A DNA stretch of 64,000 nt from Roseimaritima multifibrata (GTDB lineage Bacteria > Planctomycetota > Planctomycetia > Pirellulales > Pirellulaceae): NCBI RefSeq assembly GCF_007741495.1, contig NZ_CP036262.1, positions 3,968,001 through 4,032,000 on the forward strand. Direction: 5' to 3'. Positions 16,137 through 24,965 of this stretch are shown in pieces (position 1 is the first letter of the stretch; each line of letters starts with the position of its first letter). The notes under the pieces were generated by a model, which worked only from the letters and a program-made list of their open reading frames with translations, was not told the origin of the DNA and made no database searches. The translations under genes were made by a program, and so were the position numbers.

Positions 16137-19100
16137 ATGACGCCCTATCCGTCTGCTGATCGTGACAAACTGATCCAAGTCGCGGGATATTTAAATTTCT
16201 CCGCAGGCTCACGCGATCCGGTAACACTCCGCCACCTGAACCAATTGCATGCCGCCGCAGCCGCCGGTCCCGTCCTCTCAGGACAACCGGAGTGGTTTGA
16301 TGTCCATCTGTGGCTTTCCAAAATACTGGACGAGTGTGAGGGTACGACCGCGGCGTTTGCCGACGTCCAACGAGCTCGTCGAGCGGTGCGGATCGTCTAC
16401 AGCCTGCTTCCACCGGCTTACCTCGATTTTCACAAAGACCTGCTGTTCCACCAACAACCTGAATTGCTCTTCAATGGGTTATTCATGGGACGGTCTGCCG
16501 AAGTCGTTCTGGACCTGCTTGACCAGACCTCCGATGACGCGGAGGTCGTGCAACTGGCGATCCAAAGCCTGAATGACTTTGTTGGATACCGTCCGGTCCC
16601 TCAATTGGAAAACCGGATCTGCGAACCCTATCCGCATGAGTGGGTCGCTCCCATACCGGTCTACTACAAAGGGGTCGGTTTTTCCGACGGAATCTACCAC
16701 CGGCTGTTTCGCCAGACGCTGGACATTTTGAAAGAGACGTCCGCGGATACATTGCGTCAGGCAAGCTTTGACGTGGAGCGTCTGGCAGAGCTGACGATTG
16801 ACCCGCGTGCCTTTGATTTTGATCACCCTGTCAACAAACGTCCCAACTACCAATTCGGGCAATGGGATCCCCACGCGATTGACTCCGAGGGCTACTTCTA
16901 TCGTTTCGTGGTTCAGCAGATCACGTTGGATGCGTTGCTCAGCCGGCTAGACGACCCCGAACAGGACATCCCGCGAGCTCAGATCCATTTCGAAGCGGCC
17001 GCCGTTTTGGCCGGGACCATCTTGATGGCTTCGGGAGTGAGCGGCTGGGGCCCTGGCGCTCACACCAGCGAAACGACGCTAAGCAGCCTGTTGGCTCCGA
17101 TCGCCCGCTACCGCGATCAGTTCTACGAAGAACTGCTGAACCGCATGGAAGGCGAACATGGCGACCGCCTGCGTGAAGAACAGTCGCTTCGCCAGCAGCC
17201 ATTTGGAGCCGCCCGCCAGCATCTGAACGCATCGCTCGCAAGCCAGCGAGCCGGACAACAGCAGCATGCCCATCTGGCTCGCCTGTATGCACGCATGGGC
17301 TACACGGTCGAAGCGAATGAGGAAGTCGACTTGGTTCAGGCTCCCGCGTCGCGGATGATGTGCCGGATCGATTGTTCGTTGATGCAAGGCTTGGCTAGCC
17401 TGCGTCGCGGCGATCTAGAATCGGCCGCCAAGATGCCGCAAGACATCGTCGATCGAATCAAGCGTGCGATCTACTGCGGAGCGGTGGTCGATCCTTGGGA
17501 CATCCTCGGCTTTGGCGGAAACTACGCACGCTTCCACGACATTGAAAGTTCGGTTCACGACCACCGCGTCGATGAAATCATTCAGTTGACCGATTACCTG
17601 TTCGGTTACATGGCACGGGTCTGGAGCGAAGCTGCAGCAAGAGATGACAAAGATCAATACGAGCACCTCGCAAAGATCTACCGTGAAACCGCCGAATGGT
17701 GGCGACAGTTTTCAGCGCATACCATTGACGACCTGCAAGCGACCGACCCGCTTGAATCGTACGAATCGGCTCAGTTGGTCGCGCGCGGATTACGAGTCTG
17801 GCATCGAGGTGGTGCGGCCGCAGGGGACGTCAGTTTTTGGGCAGAGCATGCGGCGATGTTCGATTCGCCGCGAGCTTACGCGTTGGTCATTGATGCCCTG
17901 TTGGAACGACGCGATTTTGTCGCTTCCCAGGCCTTGCTGATCCACTGGCTTTCCAATTCAGAAGAAGTCGGTCTCCGCCGTGGCAACAGTTCGTGGCCGC
18001 TGCTCGCTCAGCGCTGGCTGCATCGACTGCAACAGGCTTCACGGCAACACTATGGTGGCTCGGACGAGTTGTCACCGGTGCCCGAGGGATCGCCCCCTCC
18101 CGCCGGGATCGATCGTCCCTGGTCGCTGGTCCGTCGGTTCTTCGACATGGTCGAAGCGAACGCCGAAAGCTTCTGGTCTCCGCCACAATTCTCCTGCGGA
18201 GGCAAACCGCCGAAACGGGACTGGGACCGAACGCTTGCCGATCTGGATGCGGAACTAACAACCGACGAAGATAACGAAGACGACGACGAAGACCCCAAAG
18301 ATCTGTTTGCCGCCGCGTATGAAGACGTCACCTTTCGTGACAGTACCGATGACGGCATGGACGGTGCGATCTTTGATGAATCGTCGACCGAAGACGACAA
18401 CCAAGATTCCCTTGATCTGGAATCACGACGCATTGGCGAACACCTGGAATTCCATGTGGCCCTCGCCCGAATGTGGGTGATGGCCGCCGACATGGGGACC
18501 GCCACCAGCCAAGAAGCAGCCCGCGCAGACAATCCTGCACTGCTAGAACAACGCGACCAGAAACTGGTCGAATGGGCTTCCCAGGCTTCGATCAATCGAC
18601 GCGGCCTGTTGGAACTGCTCGATTCGGTTCGCAGTTACCGAATCAAACCAAGCGGGACCGATAATGCAGCGATGATGCGTTATGACCGGATGCGAGTCGT
18701 CCGCGATGCCTTGCTGGAACGGATCATTGCAACCACGGTCGAATCGAGCGACGCAAGACGTTTGATGATCGGAGTCCTTTTAGGGGAACGTCAGGAACGT
18801 GCCCATCAACAGGCCCCCGCAGACGGTTCCGAGTCAGCCGAGAAAACGGACGCGAATCAAGCGACCGTCGAAGAAGGTACCGCAACCGATTCAGAATCCG
18901 CAGACGAGAACGAAAACGATAGCGAAAACGTTTCCCCCGATTCGCTCACCGCGATCAAAGAACTGGAAAATGAACTTCTGGACGGACTGGGCGAAGACGA
19001 CCGCCAAGCCGTACGGTTGTACGCTGCCCTTGTTTCCGGTGACAGCCAACGCGTCCGTGATGACTTTCCGCCGCTACTGCGTGCGGTCCGTACGAAGAGT

Positions 19101-20384
19101 CTGCTTTATATTCCGCTGGTCCGCGGCGGCGACCCGGTCAAAATTTTTGTCGCTCGGCTACGGCAGCGCGTCCTCCTGCACCTGCTCCGCTGGTTCCCTC
19201 GACGCGGCATGATTTTTGAATCGTGCCAATTGCTGGAAGCCGCCAGAATGATGGAACAGCAAAATCCGATTGGCCCCGGTGCAGTCACCGAATTTGACGG
19301 CTTGTTTAAGATCGGCTTTCGCGCTTTGGTGCAAGCGACCACGCATGCCGCCAAACAATGGCCCGAAGATCCAGACCGCGACCGCACGGACATGCTGACT
19401 CAGGTCTTGGAATCGTTAACCGAGACCTTGCTTGCCAGTTGGTTGACGCACAGTCGTTCGCTCCGCCTGTCGGCGCTTGAAACGGTCGCAGATCCCAAAC
19501 GCTGGGAAAAGCTGGTCCATTTCATCAAGACGTACGGTGCGCCACTGTTCTGCCAAACCTGTCTCGGGTTAGGGAACATTCGCGCGATTTTGCACCAGGG
19601 CGTCGATGCTTGGATGGATCAATTAAAAGAAGATCCTGGCACCCTGGCCGATTCTCGCTTCCTAGCAGACCTGGATGGTCCGCTAGGCCGCAACGAGGCG
19701 AAACAACACCTGACGATGGTCTATGAAACGATTCTGGACCATCACTCCGAATACCTGGACTACACCAGCACAACCACGCAAAGTGATCGAGGCGAACTGA
19801 TCTACATGTTCCTCGATTTCCTGCGGCTTCGCGTCCGCTACGATCGTATCGCGTGGAACCTCCGACCGGTCATGTGGACTCACGAGATCTTGGTACGTGA
19901 CGGCTTTGAACAGGCCGCGATGCGTTGGCAACGTTCGCTGGAAGAGCGGATCAGTGCCGAAGCGGAGATCTATGTCAAACGTTTGCGGCGACTGCAGCAG
20001 CAGTACTCGATGCGAATGCCAACGGTAGCCGATCGAATTCTCGAACGTTTTATCCAGCCAATGACCATCGACCGGATGCGTGGTTTGATCGAACCGGCGA
20101 TTCGCGGCGTCCGCCAAGGGACCGCAAGCACCGAATTTGAACTGCTACGCAAAGAAGCAAATCTACTAACCGAATATCCGACCGGAGCAGGGCTGGACCT
20201 TCCAGCATGGCTGGAGGCGTTGGAGGAAGAGGTGGAGCTGGCGATCAATCGCCAAGAAGGTCTGGACATCGACGGCGACACACTGCTAACAATCGATCGC
20301 CAAGCGATCGAGTTAGACGATCTGGAGCAACAGCTTTCCAGCGCCCGCCGCCTAGGTCGACGTTTACCGTTTATGGAAAACTAA
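16137..20384 (+). CDS. very large conserved-looking protein of unknown function, 1415 residues
   Basis: An uninterrupted 1415-codon frame from ATG 16137 with consistent codon use. There is no signal peptide or membrane segment, so a cytosolic protein is likely. The sequence is mostly alpha-helical and rich in Arg, Leu and Glu, suggesting a helical-repeat scaffold, but I see no clear TPR consensus. Two acidic low-complexity linkers are visible: around residue 705 (TDEDNEDDDEDPKDLF) and around residues 890-940 (SEKTDANQATVEEGTATDSE onward), dividing the protein into three helical blocks. The C-terminus ends in a predicted coiled-coil-like tail (LDDLEQQLSSARRLGRR). I do not recognise the family. 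Repeat array 2 follows the stop codon. Confidence 0.8.
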   Translation: MTPYPSADRDKLIQVAGYLNFSAGSRDPVTLRHLNQLHAAAAAGPVLSGQPEWFDVHLWLSKILDECEGTTAAFADVQRARRAVRIVYSLLPPAYLDFHKDLLFHQQPELLFNGLFMGRSAEVVLDLLDQTSDDAEVVQLAIQSLNDFVGYRPVPQLENRICEPYPHEWVAPIPVYYKGVGFSDGIYHRLFRQTLDILKETSADTLRQASFDVERLAELTIDPRAFDFDHPVNKRPNYQFGQWDPHAIDSEGYFYRFVVQQITLDALLSRLDDPEQDIPRAQIHFEAAAVLAGTILMASGVSGWGPGAHTSETTLSSLLAPIARYRDQFYEELLNRMEGEHGDRLREEQSLRQQPFGAARQHLNASLASQRAGQQQHAHLARLYARMGYTVEANEEVDLVQAPASRMMCRIDCSLMQGLASLRRGDLESAAKMPQDIVDRIKRAIYCGAVVDPWDILGFGGNYARFHDIESSVHDHRVDEIIQLTDYLFGYMARVWSEAAARDDKDQYEHLAKIYRETAEWWRQFSAHTIDDLQATDPLESYESAQLVARGLRVWHRGGAAAGDVSFWAEHAAMFDSPRAYALVIDALLERRDFVASQALLIHWLSNSEEVGLRRGNSSWPLLAQRWLHRLQQASRQHYGGSDELSPVPEGSPPPAGIDRPWSLVRRFFDMVEANAESFWSPPQFSCGGKPPKRDWDRTLADLDAELTTDEDNEDDDEDPKDLFAAAYEDVTFRDSTDDGMDGAIFDESSTEDDNQDSLDLESRRIGEHLEFHVALARMWVMAADMGTATSQEAARADNPALLEQRDQKLVEWASQASINRRGLLELLDSVRSYRIKPSGTDNAAMMRYDRMRVVRDALLERIIATTVESSDARRLMIGVLLGERQERAHQQAPADGSESAEKTDANQATVEEGTATDSESADENENDSENVSPDSLTAIKELENELLDGLGEDDRQAVRLYAALVSGDSQRVRDDFPPLLRAVRTKSLLYIPLVRGGDPVKIFVARLRQRVLLHLLRWFPRRGMIFESCQLLEAARMMEQQNPIGPGAVTEFDGLFKIGFRALVQATTHAAKQWPEDPDRDRTDMLTQVLESLTETLLASWLTHSRSLRLSALETVADPKRWEKLVHFIKTYGAPLFCQTCLGLGNIRAILHQGVDAWMDQLKEDPGTLADSRFLADLDGPLGRNEAKQHLTMVYETILDHHSEYLDYTSTTTQSDRGELIYMFLDFLRLRVRYDRIAWNLRPVMWTHEILVRDGFEQAAMRWQRSLEERISAEAEIYVKRLRRLQQQYSMRMPTVADRILERFIQPMTIDRMRGLIEPAIRGVRQGTASTEFELLRKEANLLTEYPTGAGLDLPAWLEALEEEVELAINRQEGLDIDGDTLLTIDRQAIELDDLEQQLSSARRLGRRLPFMEN

Positions 20385-20418
20385 AAGCGACGCCAAAGGT
20401 TTGCTGACGCATTTTATA

Positions 20419-20656
20419 AGCGGCACCGCGCAAGCCGTCCGGCCAGTGCACGGCGATCTTTCCTAGCGGCACGGCGCAAGCCGTCCGGCCAGTGCACGAC
20501 GATCTTTCCTAGCGGCACGGCGCAAGCCGTCCGGCAAGTCCACGGCGATTTTTCCTAGCGGCACGGCGCAAGCCGTCCGGCCAGTGCACGACGATCTTTC
20601 CTAGCGGCACGGCGCAAGCCGTCCGGCCAGTGCACGACGATCTTTCCTAGCGGCAG
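20419..20656 (+). repeat. hairpin array 2, direct block: five 46-bp units plus a partial sixth
   Basis: Units start at 20419, 20465, 20511, 20557 and 20603, each exactly 46 bp, with a truncated sixth at 20649. Unit core: AGCGGCACGGCGCAAGCCGT followed by CCGGCC and the spacer AGTGCACGACGATCTTTCCT. On the plus strand every core folds with a GCAA tetraloop. The spacers are nearly identical between units, so this is a tandem repeat and not a CRISPR array. It starts 34 bp past the stop of the plus-strand 1415-residue gene. Confidence 0.93.
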
Positions 20657-20661
20657 GTTTA

Positions 20662-21105
20662 GTGATGTGGCCAAGGTTTACTGTGCGGCTGCCGGACGGC
20701 TCGCGCCGTTCCGCTAAGAAGTTTGTGATGTGGCCAAGGTTTACTGCGCGGCGGCCGGACGGCTCGCGCCGTTCCGCTAAGAAGTTTGTGATGTGGCCAA
20801 GGTTTGCTGCGCGGCGGCCGGACGGCTCGCGCCGTTCCGCTAAGAAGTTTAGTGATGCGGCCAAGGTTTGCTGCGCGGTGGCCGGACGGCTCGCGCCGTT
20901 CCGCTAAGAAGTTTGTGATGTGGCCAAAATTTGCTGCGCGGTGGCCGGACGGCTCGCGCCGTTCCGCTAAGAAGTTTGTGATGTGGCCAAAGTTTACTGC
21001 GCGGTGGCCGGACGGCTCGCGCCGTTCCGCTAAGAAGTTTAGTGATGTGGCCAAGGTTTGCTGCGCGGTGGCCGGACGGCTCGCGCCGTTCCGCTATGAA
21101 GTTTA
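20662..21105 (-). repeat. hairpin array 2, inverted block: seven 63-64 bp units
   Basis: Units start with GTGATGTGGCCAAGG at 20662, 20725, 20788, 20852, 20915, 20978 and 21042 (periods 63, 63, 64, 63, 63, 64 and 64 for the last), then a broken eighth start at 21106. The core reads CCGGACGGCTCGCGCCGTTC on the plus strand. On the minus strand it is the AGCGGAACGGC-GCGA hairpin. It faces the 3' end of the minus-strand ABC1 kinase gene, 52 bp away. Together with the direct block it forms a convergent repeat of about 690 bp between two convergent genes. Confidence 0.93.
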
Positions 21106-21157
21106 GTGATGTGGGCGACGGTTCCATTGCCTTTGGCTTATGCCGATGCAAAGATCG

Positions 21158-22846
21158 TCAATCGTGCTCTCCTTTGGTTAGGTTCCCACTGTGGTTAATC
21201 GCCAATAGCAGTCGCAACATGATCATCAGACTCAGGACGGCTCCGGCGATCCCGAACAATGAAAGTCGATGAAAACCTAGAAAGGGGTTTTCCGGAAAGA
21301 CGACTGGAGGCACCTCATAGGCCAGCATCAGTGACGCCCCTAAAAATAGCGAACTGGCCATGATCCCCAGGACCAATCGGTTAACCGATGGGCTCAGACG
21401 ACGGTGTTCAAGGTTCATGCTCAAACTGCCTTGCCTGGCTTGTGTTAACAGCCCCATGACTTGATCGGGTGCAAATTCAAGGAAGTTTTCGGCTTCCAAA
21501 TAGATCCGTCTGGCCTGCCGAATCCGCCTGCGGGGACTAATCCGACGGAGCATTGCGCGTCGTACGAATCCGCCCATCACCTCTAATGAATCAAATTTTG
21601 CGTCGAGCGCACTGAGCGTTCCTTCCAAGGAAACCAGCATCTTCAACAGCAGTGCAGACTGACTAGGCAATTTGATCTTATGACGATGCAAGATTTCGCT
21701 TAAGTCATTTAAGGCGGAGGTCAGGTTAAACCGCCCGAGCCCCTGCCGGCCATAGATGCCAACGTAATCGCCAATGTCGACCGACAACGATGCATCGTCC
21801 AACGTCGCTGGAGGGTTACCGACTCGCTTCACCAATCGCAGCAGCATTCGCTCATCTCCGGCCGAGATCGCGAATAACATCTCTTCGATCGTTTCACGCA
21901 ATCGGTCGTCGATCCGGCCGATCATTCCGAAATCAAGGATCCCCAGCCCTCCTTCAGGCATGACCAGCAAATTGCCGGGATGAGGATCCGCATGGAAAGT
22001 TCCATGATTAAACAGCATCTTCATGTAGGAATCGGTGACGCGGTGGGCAATCGTTTCCCGTTCCTCAAGGCTGCCGGAATCCCACTTCGCAATGCTGGGA
22101 CCTTCCAAGCGAGTCATCACCAAGACGCGGCGGGTACAGAGTTCGATAACCGGTTCAGGGACCACCAGCTTAGGATCGTCGGCGAAGAATTCGCGAAACA
22201 TCAACATGTTGGTTAGCTCACGCTCAAAATCGAGCTCGCGTCTTAGCATGGGCATGATCTGCCGTGCAAGTTCCGCGGGTCCAAACGCCGCCAACGTTTC
22301 GACGTGTTCAGCCAATTGAGCCAATCCGGTCAGGACTTCCAAATCCTGAAGAATGATATTTTCGATGCCATCGCGTTGGACTTTGATCACCACTTGGCGG
22401 CCATTGGCAAGCCTCGCTTCATGGACCTGTCCAATCGAGGCGGTTGCGATCGGGGAGTCGTTCAATTCGACAATTTCCAGTTCGAACTGAGCCCCCAGTT
22501 CCTCTTTCAAAATTCTCCGCACCACCTCGGGGGAATCGGGAGAAACATTCGCTCGCAGTTGTTTTAGTTCGTCGGCTAATTCGGGGCCGACCAAGTCGGG
22601 GCGTGCCGATAGAATCTGGCCCAGTTTAATGAACGTTGGCCCCAGTTCGGTCAACGCCATCCGGACTCGCTTTTCTCGCGAGTACTGCGTTAAGGGAACG
22701 CCGCTGCGGTCCTTTAAAATGTCGCGAAACGGCAGGCGAGGGAAATGGCTTAACCAATCAGCCAATCCATAGCGGCGCAGTACCTGCAGGATCTGACGCC
22801 AACGCTTCAGATTTCGGTACAGCTGCGGGATCGACGAGATTTTCAT
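21158..22846 (-). CDS. ABC1/UbiB family atypical protein kinase
   Basis: A 562-residue protein of the ABC1 (AarF/UbiB/COQ8) family. The family-specific N-terminal extension has FIKLGQILSARPDL (KxGQ). The alanine-rich-type loop is PIATASIGQVHEA, then the lysine in VIKVQRDGI. The catalytic loop HADPHPGNLL and metal-binding LDFGMIG follow. Two hydrophobic helices close the protein (LVLGIMASSLFLGASLMLAYEV and LFGIAGAVLSLMIMLRLLLAI), so it is membrane-anchored. Homologues support ubiquinone or other isoprenoid-lipid metabolism, probably by ATPase activity. No ubiquinone gene is adjacent. It ends next to array 2. Confidence 0.95.
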   Translation of the reverse strand: MKISSIPQLYRNLKRWRQILQVLRRYGLADWLSHFPRLPFRDILKDRSGVPLTQYSREKRVRMALTELGPTFIKLGQILSARPDLVGPELADELKQLRANVSPDSPEVVRRILKEELGAQFELEIVELNDSPIATASIGQVHEARLANGRQVVIKVQRDGIENIILQDLEVLTGLAQLAEHVETLAAFGPAELARQIMPMLRRELDFERELTNMLMFREFFADDPKLVVPEPVIELCTRRVLVMTRLEGPSIAKWDSGSLEERETIAHRVTDSYMKMLFNHGTFHADPHPGNLLVMPEGGLGILDFGMIGRIDDRLRETIEEMLFAISAGDERMLLRLVKRVGNPPATLDDASLSVDIGDYVGIYGRQGLGRFNLTSALNDLSEILHRHKIKLPSQSALLLKMLVSLEGTLSALDAKFDSLEVMGGFVRRAMLRRISPRRRIRQARRIYLEAENFLEFAPDQVMGLLTQARQGSLSMNLEHRRLSPSVNRLVLGIMASSLFLGASLMLAYEVPPVVFPENPFLGFHRLSLFGIAGAVLSLMIMLRLLLAINHSGNLTKGEHD

Positions 22847-23357
22847 TCTGGTTGTTTGTCGCGGATTGTGGAGACGCTACCGAATGCCAGCTTGGTATCA
22901 GGCTGTTTTCTGGAGGACGTTACCGAACGGCCTGCGTCGGTCCGCTAAGCAAGGAAGTGGCACTGGGTACGAATTCGCGGCTTTCCCTACCAATTTCCGC
23001 GGACTCCCCGCTTGAGTCTAGGCCGAGGAAAGCTGGCTTCGAACCGCTGGCACCGAAAAAAGGCTGTTTTCCTTTCGTTCCGCACCATTAAATCTTTGGG
23101 CCGCTTTTCAACCGGAGTAAACTTTCGCTCCTGAAATCGGGCGGACTGCATTGAAGCGAATCGCAAAACGGTCCTTCCCAGTGTAAATCAAGCAACCTAC
23201 TTTCCCACTTTTGAGCGTCGAAAAGAATTCGCGTCGGCCGGAACCGGGACGGGAGGCGGGGGATTTGCCAAGCGGATCCTAAACCGCACCGCCTCGCAAG
23301 CGTTAGAATCGCCAGAATCCCACTTCCCCTCGCCCCTTCCGAATCCAATCTGCCGAC
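22847..23357. other. divergent intergenic region with one degenerate hairpin unit
   Basis: It lies between the 5' ends of the ABC1 kinase and the ABC permease, so it should hold both promoters. The only structured sequence I can name is a single degenerate copy of the AGCGGAACGGC family at 22922-22950, in inverted orientation (ACCGAACGGCCTGCGTCGGT then CCGCTAAG). No gene is supported; short frames here lack any protein-like feature. Confidence 0.5.
22922..22950 (-). repeat. solitary degenerate AGCGGAACGGC-family unit
   Basis: The sequence resembles one inverted unit of arrays 1 and 2 including the trailing CCGCTAAG, but the stem is decayed and the minus-strand loop reads GCAG, not GNRA. It stands alone and sits on the 5' side of both neighbouring genes, unlike the main arrays. 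It is probably a relic. Confidence 0.6.
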
Positions 23358-24902
23358 ATGCAACCTTTGGTACTGACGCTATGCCTGATGGGAGCCGCCG
23401 CATTGATCGCGGTCCCGCTGGGGATTGGACTTGCCACGGCACTTGCTGGATGCGGAGGTGGCCGCCTGGGTACGACGGTCCGCCGTATCGCAATCACGAT
23501 GCTCTTTGTGCTGATCGCGCTTCCCCTTTATGTTCATGCGGCGGCCTGGGAAGCGACCGCAGGAAAATTTGGTTGGCTGCCGCTGATGCAGACCAGCGGA
23601 AATCGGTTCTGGTTCGGAGGCTTTCCGGCGACCGCATGGATTCACGGCATTTCAGGATCCGCGTGGGTATCGCTTGCCATCCTGTGGGCCTGGCAACGTC
23701 TGCCCCGATCCCTGAGTGACCAAGGGCGAATGGACCTGACGCCGTTTCGCCAATGGTGGGTCATCGCCCTGCCTGCCGCGGCTCCGGCGATCGCCACGGC
23801 CGGGTTATGGGTCATGTTGATCGCCGGAACCGAGATGACGGTCGCCGACCTATACGGAGTCCGGACACTCGCGGACACCATTTATTTGCAGTACGCCTTC
23901 GATCCGCACTGGAAACCGATCCTCCAAGCATGCGTAACGCCGTTGTTGGTCGGAATCCCCATACTCTGGCTAATCGATCGCAAACTAGCCCTCCCGTCGC
24001 GTCCGACGTTAGGGACGACGCCTTGGTGGTCCGACGACGTCTCCGCTGGTCAGTCGACACGCTGGCCAATCACAACTCGCATCTCCGCCTCGCTTGCGCT
24101 GGCCGGTTTGCTTCTTTTTCTCGTCGCGATCCCGTTGATTAGTTTATTGGTGAAGGGAGGGATCGTGGTCCGCGCCGCCGACGCGTCGGTTCCAACGGTT
24201 CCCGCAGGACGGTACGCCTGGTCATGGGAACGATTTGGCATCACGATGTCCGACGCGTTTTCGACTTTTTCGGCGGAATACCAATGGACGTTCGTGATCG
24301 GTATTGCCGTCGCCGTGACGGCGACACCATTGGCGTTGATCGCCGCTTGGTGGGCAAACGGTTCCCAACTTCGTTCGCGGATCGGTGCCGGTATCGCGTT
24401 GGTTTTGATGCTGCTGCCCGGCCCTGTGGTCGGAATGGCTGTGATCTTCCTCTTCCACAACCGCGGCGAATGGCTGGATTCGCTTTACCAAAGGTCAATC
24501 GTCCCGACGGTCATTGCTTGCCTGCCGCGATCCTTGCCAGCAACCTATTTTGTGCTGCGAGTCGGCTATCGGATGCTGGACGCCAAACCCACCGAAGCGG
24601 CCCGGAGCGAAGGAGGCACATCCTGGCAAATTTTTGCTCGCGTCGAACTGCCGCGACTGTTTCCCGTGATTTTCATCGCCGCCTTGGTCGCTGCAACCGT
24701 AGCGACGGCGGACGTCCCATCGACTCTGGTCATTTTGCCTCCAGGGATGACAACCGTTGGTACGCGGACGTTTGCCCTGCTGCATAGTGGCGTGCGATAC
24801 CAAGTCGCAGGACTAACCCTTGGTTTTTTAATATTCGTTGCCCTTTTTGCAATTCTCTGCCCGCTCCTCTACAAACGCGTTTGGCGAAACCGAGTAAGAT
24901 AG
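23358..24902 (+). CDS. iron(III)-type ABC transporter permease, two-domain
   Basis: A 514-residue integral membrane protein with about twelve hydrophobic helices and two copies of the binding-protein-dependent permease domain, as in FbpB/SfuB/ThiP. The EAA-like loops are ALPAAAPAIATAGLWVMLIAG in the first half and EAARSEGGTSWQIFARVELPRLFPVIF in the second. The first half is followed by GTEMTVADLYGVRTLADTIY, common in iron-type permeases. It would move iron or another small ligand across the inner membrane. No periplasmic binding protein or ATPase gene is adjacent, so its partners must be encoded elsewhere. Confidence 0.85.
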   Translation: MQPLVLTLCLMGAAALIAVPLGIGLATALAGCGGGRLGTTVRRIAITMLFVLIALPLYVHAAAWEATAGKFGWLPLMQTSGNRFWFGGFPATAWIHGISGSAWVSLAILWAWQRLPRSLSDQGRMDLTPFRQWWVIALPAAAPAIATAGLWVMLIAGTEMTVADLYGVRTLADTIYLQYAFDPHWKPILQACVTPLLVGIPILWLIDRKLALPSRPTLGTTPWWSDDVSAGQSTRWPITTRISASLALAGLLLFLVAIPLISLLVKGGIVVRAADASVPTVPAGRYAWSWERFGITMSDAFSTFSAEYQWTFVIGIAVAVTATPLALIAAWWANGSQLRSRIGAGIALVLMLLPGPVVGMAVIFLFHNRGEWLDSLYQRSIVPTVIACLPRSLPATYFVLRVGYRMLDAKPTEAARSEGGTSWQIFARVELPRLFPVIFIAALVAATVATADVPSTLVILPPGMTTVGTRTFALLHSGVRYQVAGLTLGFLIFVALFAILCPLLYKRVWRNRVR

Positions 24903-24965
24903 ACCGTTCACGATCGTAATTGAGATTGCGAAACTGAAGATTCGACCCAAGAGGAATGGAAGCGA

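Noticed and set aside
20419-20648. Possible CRISPR array because of the regular 46-bp spacing
   Set aside because: The spacers are nearly identical between units and no cas gene is nearby, so this is a tandem repeat.
20601-21151. Long open frames with AERREPSG, SGTARAVR or DGSRRSAKK repeats across array 2
   Set aside because: They are translations of tandem hairpin repeats in all frames. Each has the unit period and no other protein character.
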